Below are positions 59,214 to 64,000 of a DNA stretch of 64,000 bases, one piece after another. The translations under genes and the position numbers were made by a program. The notes under the pieces were generated by a model. It ran no database searches. It was not told the DNA's origin and saw only the letters and a list, made by a program, of their open reading frames with translations. This DNA is from a virus, in the IMG/VR virus record IMGVR_UViG_3300029267_003532, positions 1-64,000 of that record; one strand, 5' to 3'. Numbering within the stretch: the first letter of the stretch is position 1; each line of letters begins with the position of its first letter.

Positions 59214-59683
59214 GGCAGCCCCCTGGCCAGCGCCCTGGTCGTCGCATCCAGCATTGCGCCTTCGTGCGATACCACCGGCACGCCCACCGGCGACGCGCTT
59301 TTGCCGATCAACGCTTCCACCTCGGGCCACGCCTGCGCGCACTCGGCCTCGAGCTCTGCCTTGAGGCCATCCAGCATTTGCAGCAGGTCATAGTTGGACA
59401 GTGTGTCCCCTGCCCGGTTGTTTTTGGAACGATAGCGATTGATCGCGCACCATTCCCGTCCAATCGGAATCAGCCGCACGGTCGCCTTGTCCACGATCCA
59501 CTCGGCAACGATGTCCGGAATATCGGCCTCTGCCGGCACCGTCGCCGTGCCATAGGCGTCACGCTTGGCCGCCGCAATTGCCGCCGCCTTGATCGTCACA
59601 TAGTCGATCCCGGTGTCAGCTTCGAGTAGCGCCTCGGTACTGGGCCAGTTATTCGTGACGTACTGGCTGATGTCGATGGACAC
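59210..59683 (-). CDS. Head-tail connector-like protein
   Basis: 157 residues. Helical (STEALLEADTGIDYVTIKAA; DIPDIVAEWIVDKATVRLIP) as in gp6/gp15-like adaptors that follow the capsid gene. Site S12 lies between it and the capsid gene. Confidence 0.68.
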   Translation of the reverse strand: MSIDISQYVTNNWPSTEALLEADTGIDYVTIKAAAIAAAKRDAYGTATVPAEADIPDIVAEWIVDKATVRLIPIGREWCAINRYRSKNNRAGDTLSNYDLLQMLDGLKAELEAECAQAWPEVEALIGKSASPVGVPVVSHEGAMLDATTRALARGLP

Positions 59684-59697
59684 ACTGCGCCTTTCCC

Positions 59698-59717
59698 GTT
59701 AGGAACCTAAACCGAAT
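59698..59717 (+). promoter_or_regulatory. Dispersed 20-bp palindrome, site S12 (CCTA variant)
   Basis: GTTAGGAA-CCTA-AACCGAAT in the 45-base gap between capsid and connector genes. Confidence 0.5.
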
Positions 59718-59728
59718 AGATGACTATC

Positions 59729-60805
59729 CTACGGCTCAATGTCCGCGTACACGAACGCCGCAGGATAGTTCATTTGCGGCAAACGGCTGGTCTGTACGCG
59801 CACGTTCTCAGTTACAGCCTCGGCATTGATATAGGTCTCGGCCAGCGCGCCGGGATTCTCGGCTACGACGATCTGTCCGTTGACCACACGGGCGACCGGA
59901 CCGTCCTTCATTTCCATAATCGGCACACCTGCGACCGTATCCGGCCCGGTAAAGAGCACGTGCCCGGTATCCAGGAAGTAGTTGCGCGTGTCGACTTGGT
60001 CAGCCGAGGTGATATAGAACCCGTTCTCGATCCGGATCTCGCCGATGCCGAGAATCTCGACCACTTCGGACATCTTGGGCGTGATGACGCGTGGGTCCGT
60101 ACCCGAAAGTTCGTTCTTGATCCCCGTGTTCTTTTTCAGGTATCGCCAGACCCCGGTTCGGCAGTACATTGCAATCTCAGACTGGTCGACGCCCAGGTCA
60201 TCGGCGATCAACTTGGACCAGTTGTACACGTCCTCGATGACGTCCGTGTCCGCCGCGCTCCAGGCTGCCGCGGCAGTCGGCTGGTGGGTCGACGTGAACC
60301 AACTGTTTTGCTCGTCGCCGTCCAGATCATAGTTCACCGCGATGGTCGTGCCGTTAAGATACGCAACCGACAGGTTGTCCTTGGCGGCTTCCCACGCCAT
60401 CCACTTGGTCCGGTTTACGTTGCGCCGTCGCAGGCGCAGCGCCTTGCGTAGCAGGTCTTCAGCCGCAGACCGGGCGATCGCCTCGTCCGGACTGTGCAGG
60501 TTGATCATGTCGCTCGCCTTGAGGATGTCCTTTTCAGCGATCAGGAAGAGCTCCATAAAGAGTTCGGTCTGATCGCCGGACCCCGACACGACCGGCGTAT
60601 CGGCGTTGTCCGCCTTGAAACTGGCGAGGCCCGCGCCGTCGATGTGTCGCACGCGGAGTTTGATCCGGCGTGACATCGTCGTCGACAACGGGGCGAACGG
60701 AACGTCGTAAATCTCGCTCTCGTTGATCCGTCGCTCCACGACCCGCGTCAGGACGTGCGCGTCCTTGATGTCGACTGGCGACAGATAGTAGTCATTGGTT
60801 GCCAT
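59729..60805 (-). CDS. Major capsid protein (lambda gpE-like)
   Basis: 358 residues, the gpE-family length. N-terminal PVDIKDAHVLTRVVERRINE, then IKLRVRHIDGAGLASFKADN and a C-terminal VRVQTSRLPQMNYPAAFVYA strand match lambda-type capsid proteins. Follows a decoration-protein gene, the D-E order of lambda. Confidence 0.85.
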   Translation of the reverse strand: MATNDYYLSPVDIKDAHVLTRVVERRINESEIYDVPFAPLSTTMSRRIKLRVRHIDGAGLASFKADNADTPVVSGSGDQTELFMELFLIAEKDILKASDMINLHSPDEAIARSAAEDLLRKALRLRRRNVNRTKWMAWEAAKDNLSVAYLNGTTIAVNYDLDGDEQNSWFTSTHQPTAAAAWSAADTDVIEDVYNWSKLIADDLGVDQSEIAMYCRTGVWRYLKKNTGIKNELSGTDPRVITPKMSEVVEILGIGEIRIENGFYITSADQVDTRNYFLDTGHVLFTGPDTVAGVPIMEMKDGPVARVVNGQIVVAENPGALAETYINAEAVTENVRVQTSRLPQMNYPAAFVYADIEP

Positions 60806-60845
60806 GATGCTTTTCCTCCGTATAGCTGTCTAGCCGCCTGGCGAC

Positions 60846-61265
60846 CTAGTCGTCGAAGACGCACGAAGGGAAGTACGTCTTGAGGTTGGTCAGAGACGTG
60901 CCGTGCAGCGAGTACCCGCCCATCGTCAATTCGCTCTTGTCGAACACGCATTGGGCATAGAGACCTGCCACCGCACGATCTCCCAACGTCACGTCGTGCG
61001 CTTCCCAGGTGAATACGACCTCGCCCTCGGCCGGTGTCTGTCGGCCATCGGTCGCGGTCTTGAGATAAGGACCGTATTTGCCCGCGCCCGTCCCCGTGTC
61101 GATCTTGACCAGAAACGTGCCGGGACTCAAGCGCCGGCGGCTCTTGGTGTCCGCGACTACGGTGCTGGCATAGATGAGCACGGTCGTTTTGCGCTCGTTT
61201 CCGACCACGCTCTTGAGCGGGCTTTTGTTGGCCCAGGTGTTGGTTTCATAGTACGGCTGTGCCAT
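60846..61265 (-). CDS. Head decoration protein (gpD-like)
   Basis: 139 residues. GTFLVKIDTGTGAGKYGPYL and AVAGLYAQCVFDKSELTMGG fit gpD-like capsid-stabilising proteins. ATG 61265 has GGAGG upstream. Lies just before the capsid gene. Confidence 0.75.
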   Translation of the reverse strand: MAQPYYETNTWANKSPLKSVVGNERKTTVLIYASTVVADTKSRRRLSPGTFLVKIDTGTGAGKYGPYLKTATDGRQTPAEGEVVFTWEAHDVTLGDRAVAGLYAQCVFDKSELTMGGYSLHGTSLTNLKTYFPSCVFDD

Positions 61266-61300
61266 GGTGCTTTTCCTCCGTTCAGAATTCTCTGAGCCCG

Positions 61301-62983
61301 CTACCCGCCGAGGCTCTTGTCAAATGCGTCGATCGCCTCGTCCGGCAAAGCGCGCGCCGTTTCGGCGTCAATCGGCGCGGTTCGGTGACCTGGCTCTCGC
61401 CCTGGCCCGCTCACGTCCGCCATCGACCGATCTGGACGCACCGGCGCGTTCAGCGAAAAACGCGCTTCCTTGGGCAGCGCGTTGACGATTGCCAGCACGA
61501 TACCGTCGACCGGCGACGTACCGTCATCCGCGATGTCAAAGCCCAACCCATCGGGCTGCAGCGCGGCCTGGACGGCCTGCACGACCACCGGATAGTGGCG
61601 CGTTCCCTCGATTACCGTGACGTCGTCGCGCTGCACGCGACCTTCCATCGCGGCCACGATGCTGGAGACCTCAAGCCCTCGCGCTTTGGCTCGAAGCTGT
61701 ACTTGGCGCTCCAGCGCCCCGTCCAGCGCAAACCCTTGTGCTCGCAGCACTCTGGCTTGTTCGAGCAATACGACGTCCTCCGGGCTCAGCGCGGGAGTCT
61801 GGTCTCGATTCTGCTCCTTAGTCATAAGTTCCTCCCTATACTGCGTGAATTGGACCCCGGAGAACGAAGCCGCCACCGCGGTCGGCGCGACCCCGAACCC
61901 TTGCAGGTCCGGCAACTGTGGATAGTTGGTCAAAAGCAAGTGGACGAGCGCCCACGGCCAAACCGTATCTGGATGGCTGCGGTCGTGAAAGTCAGCCCAG
62001 ATGTACACGCTGCAATCGCGGATCAGCCCCTTATCGAGCTGTTCTCGCGTATCCTCGTCGCGTACATCCAAGCCGCCATACAGGTGCTGGCCCACCTTGA
62101 CCAACCTGTCAACAAAACCGACCGTTTCACTGGCCGGCACAATCCCATCCGTCTCTACATGATGCGTGCTCGCCGTAATCGCGACGTGGTTGAGCGCGCG
62201 CCCCTCGAACGCTTCGTACATAGCGTCGATCATCGACTGGTCGACGGCTAAAGATGTGCCTGTCTGTGGCCGGAACGTCGTCGAGACGCGAAAGATTTCC
62301 TTCCAGATCAGGCCGTTGTCGTCCGCGCCAATATCCGCGGGCAGCGAGACCGGGTCGCGCAGCGCCATGCTGAACACGCGGGGTGTGCCGCCCATGTCGG
62401 CAGCAAGAGAGGTATCCTCTGGCTGTGCCACTGGCTGCCAGACGCGCATCACCTCTTGTAGTTCTCCGAACGAGACCTCGTTCGCGTCGTCGATGATGTA
62501 GGGCAATTTGTGATAGCGCTCGCCGAGCTGGATGATGCAGTAATCCACGAACACGTCAGTCAGCCATGGATAGCGATAGGACCCGTCCGGCATCGTGACG
62601 TGTGCGTTTTCCAATGCTTCGCACAGCAACCCGCGAATGTCCTCAAACGACACATCCTCGATGGCTGTGACAACCGATACGCCGCCGGCCAGCATAAACG
62701 TAGGTCGGTTCCGGGCTTGAGGTAGCCCAGCCTGCACTGACAGATTGACCCCCGTATCTTTGACCTCGCGGACCCACTCCTGTGCTTTGTCCTCGGTGAA
62801 CGTGCCACGGCTGAACACGAATGCGACGATGGTCTCGTCTTCGTCGCTGTAGAGCGCCTGCACACCCTGCTCTAGCTCACTGTCCAACAAGCGAAGGTCG
62901 CCGTAAGACTCCAGGCTGGTTACTCCACTCGCCTCAACGACGATACTGCGTTCTTTCAACTGACCAAGGTTCACGTCTGCCAA
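61301..62983 (-). CDS. Prohead protease/scaffold-like protein
   Basis: 560 residues from TTG 62983 (GAGGAG upstream; a further TTG at 62998 is the alternative). The middle has HVAITASTHHVE and a serine-rich region, as in head maturation proteases; the last 160 residues are helical and charged with scaffold-like features (LLEQARVLRAQGFALDGALE). It lies upstream of decoration and capsid genes, the place of protease-scaffold proteins. Family assignment is by position and general pattern. Confidence 0.62.
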   Translation of the reverse strand: MADVNLGQLKERSIVVEASGVTSLESYGDLRLLDSELEQGVQALYSDEDETIVAFVFSRGTFTEDKAQEWVREVKDTGVNLSVQAGLPQARNRPTFMLAGGVSVVTAIEDVSFEDIRGLLCEALENAHVTMPDGSYRYPWLTDVFVDYCIIQLGERYHKLPYIIDDANEVSFGELQEVMRVWQPVAQPEDTSLAADMGGTPRVFSMALRDPVSLPADIGADDNGLIWKEIFRVSTTFRPQTGTSLAVDQSMIDAMYEAFEGRALNHVAITASTHHVETDGIVPASETVGFVDRLVKVGQHLYGGLDVRDEDTREQLDKGLIRDCSVYIWADFHDRSHPDTVWPWALVHLLLTNYPQLPDLQGFGVAPTAVAASFSGVQFTQYREELMTKEQNRDQTPALSPEDVVLLEQARVLRAQGFALDGALERQVQLRAKARGLEVSSIVAAMEGRVQRDDVTVIEGTRHYPVVVQAVQAALQPDGLGFDIADDGTSPVDGIVLAIVNALPKEARFSLNAPVRPDRSMADVSGPGREPGHRTAPIDAETARALPDEAIDAFDKSLGG

Positions 62984-63005
62984 TGGTCTGCTCCTCAAAC
63001 AAAAA

Positions 63006-63055
63006 CAGGGGCCGGGACTGCGTCACAATTTCTGTGAACGCAATCCCGGCCCCTG
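63006..63055 (-). terminator. Strong hairpin terminator before the head genes
   Basis: CAGGGGCCGGGA pairs with TCCCGGCCCCTG, continued by TGCGT/ACGCA. On the minus strand TTTTTGTTTG follows. It lies between promoter P63148 and the protease gene, so late transcription must read through or be antiterminated. Confidence 0.75.
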
Positions 63056-63118
63056 TGGGACGGCTGGTGCGTCTATTCAATCTCGCCGTGTTTTCACGTC
63101 GTTTTAGACTATGGCTTC

Positions 63119-63170
63119 ATTATACCATACGGTATAGTTCACTGTCAAGCCGGTTTAGAACCTTTGTTCT
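63119..63170 (-). promoter_or_regulatory. Late-type promoter P63148 with box and spacer operator
   Basis: Minus strand: box AGAACAAAGGTTCT (63157-63170), 8 bases, TTGACA (63143-63148), 18 bases, TATAAT (63119-63124); operator TATACC-N4-GGTATA (63121-63136) in the spacer. It should drive the head and tail genes. Confidence 0.8.
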
Positions 63171-63384
63171 GTTTGGCTGGCTTTGCACGTGGCGCGGGCG
63201 CTTTATCTTCCTCGTCAATCATAGATGCGATCTTTTCCGGCTGGGCCACCGTCGCCACGCGTGTCACTTCCCAGTTATGTATCCAGACAATATAACATCC
63301 AAATCGAACCGCGCGCAGTTTGTCCAGTAACGCCTGAAAGGTATTTGATTTGCGAACGGTCACATTTGCGCCAAGCTGGCTCAT
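63145..63384 (-). CDS. Small basic protein, unknown
   Basis: 79 residues from ATG 63384 (AGGAG upstream), overlapping the previous stop (ATGA). VRFGCYIVWIHNWEVTRVAT, an acidic middle and a Lys/Pro-rich tail. Its end overlaps the -35 of P63148. Function unknown. Confidence 0.58.
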   Translation of the reverse strand: MSQLGANVTVRKSNTFQALLDKLRAVRFGCYIVWIHNWEVTRVATVAQPEKIASMIDEEDKAPAPRAKPAKQNKGSKPA

Positions 63385-64000
63385 AGGCATTCTCCTAATA
63401 CTCGCCGGTCACCCCACGCCCCGGACTGACTGACATAGTAATTGTCCTGGATCTGGCTGACCATCCCCCGTCGTTGGTTGTAGAGCGGTCTCAGTCGAGC
63501 AATGTGTTTGTCTCTTGATTCGCCTCTGTGCCCCGAGCTATCGAGCGAGTTCTTGCGCTGGATATTGTGCAGATGGACCCGCAGATCCACCGCGCACTTG
63601 AACCCGCACACCGAGGCGCGATGCGCCATAAGCAGGTCCTCGAACCCATAAAGGTGGTCCTCAGCCAGCACATCAAAGTAGCCAGTCTCGTCCAAAAACC
63701 AGCCAGTGTGAATCACACAATGCCCGACCACCGGGAAATACTCGTGCCAGTACCCATGCGCCTGGATCAACCGGCCTTGATTGGAGGTCTCCAATTCCTC
63801 ATACCAGGGAGAGGCAATAGCTATCCCTGGGTTTGTTTCCAGCAAGTTGCACAGGAACGGAATCCACCCCTCGGTTTCCAGCTCGACGTCGTTATCGACC
63901 TTGATAAAGTGCTGCCCTGGCTTGCGCCTGGCTAACACCTGGTTTAGCGCGCGCGGACATCCAATGTTTTCAGAATTGCAGATCCAGTCAATTGGCCAGC
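63381..64000 (-). CDS. GT2-type glycosyltransferase (runs off right edge)
   Basis: At least 206 residues; the frame is open past the right edge. NIGCPRALNQVLARRKPGQH, FIKVDNDVEL with an Asp-Asn-Asp in place of DxD, and GYFDVLAEDHLYGFEDLLMA with an ED motif fit the GT2 catalytic domain. The start lies outside. Confidence 0.78.
   Translation of the reverse strand, partial: WPIDWICNSENIGCPRALNQVLARRKPGQHFIKVDNDVELETEGWIPFLCNLLETNPGIAIASPWYEELETSNQGRLIQAHGYWHEYFPVVGHCVIHTGWFLDETGYFDVLAEDHLYGFEDLLMAHRASVCGFKCAVDLRVHLHNIQRKNSLDSSGHRGESRDKHIARLRPLYNQRRGMVSQIQDNYYVSQSGAWGDRRVLGECL

Overview
The window is most of a temperate, long-tailed (siphovirus) phage or phage-plasmid genome, about 56% GC by eye. 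The host is probably a Chloroflexota bacterium of the Anaerolineae type. This is inferred from long Thr/Pro-rich 'TPTxTPT' linkers on exported proteins, GAAC-N4-GTTC boxes of the Gram-positive/Cheo LexA type, and strong TTGACA/TATAAT promoters. Both edges cut genes: the large terminase on the left and a glycosyltransferase on the right. No portal gene is visible, and phage genes flank the attachment site on both sides. The window therefore looks like a stretch of a circular or circularly permuted genome, not a prophage with host flanks.

Layout. (1) 1-3.9 kb, mainly minus strand: terminase subunits, a ParB-methyltransferase fusion and lysis-type membrane proteins. (2) 3.9-6.9 kb, the control region: two late promoters, an excisionase-like HTH gene, a 42-bp 3' half of tRNA-Lys(CTT) that looks like attP, a tyrosine integrase with a frameshifted C-terminus, a CI-like repressor and a divergent RHH gene. 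(3) 7.0-12.4 kb, a plasmid-like module: ParM-like actin ATPase, palindromic sites, RHH/ParR-like protein, FtsK-like translocase and small membrane proteins. (4) 12.4-16.5 kb, replication: an initiator with a DnaA domain I-like C-terminus and iterons inside its own gene, a LexA-type winged helix without protease, and a radical SAM protein. (5) 16.5-20.4 kb: a lamin-tail lipoprotein, a second XRE regulator and a phage sigma-like factor. (6) 20.4-33.7 kb, plus-strand accessory genes: a candidate structured RNA, an NrdG-like protein, a cluster of Ycf46-like AAA+, DUF1257, DUF2997, WGR-like, Zn-finger and coiled-coil proteins, RusA, two more DNA methyltransferases and an ASCH protein. (7) 33.7-64 kb, minus strand: virion genes, from glycoside hydrolases, fibres and glycosyltransferases (left) through tape measure, frameshifted tail chaperone, tail tube, connectors, capsid, decoration and protease/scaffold (right).

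Control. Four signal families stand out. A 20-bp imperfect palindrome (ATTAGGAT-CATA-ATCTGAAT type) occurs at twelve gene boundaries across the genome, like the stoperators of mycobacteriophage L5. CCCTAATTT-N12-TTTGTTATA occurs five times with invariant spacing in front of accessory operons and may be read by the phage sigma-like factor. Three minus-strand promoters share one architecture: a dyad box, exactly 8 bases, TTGAC(A/T), exactly 18 bases, TATA(A/C)T. Two of these carry a TATACC-N4-GGTATA operator inside the spacer. Finally, two perfect LexA-type boxes abut the -35 at 11,027. Together these suggest repressor-silenced late operons, SOS-type input and a sigma-driven accessory regulon.

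Best candidates for an undescribed system: the AAA+/DUF1257/DUF2997/WGR cluster, three of whose proteins end in the same SRA(A/S)xL(E/D)L tail, and the closed RNA at 20,460-20,602.
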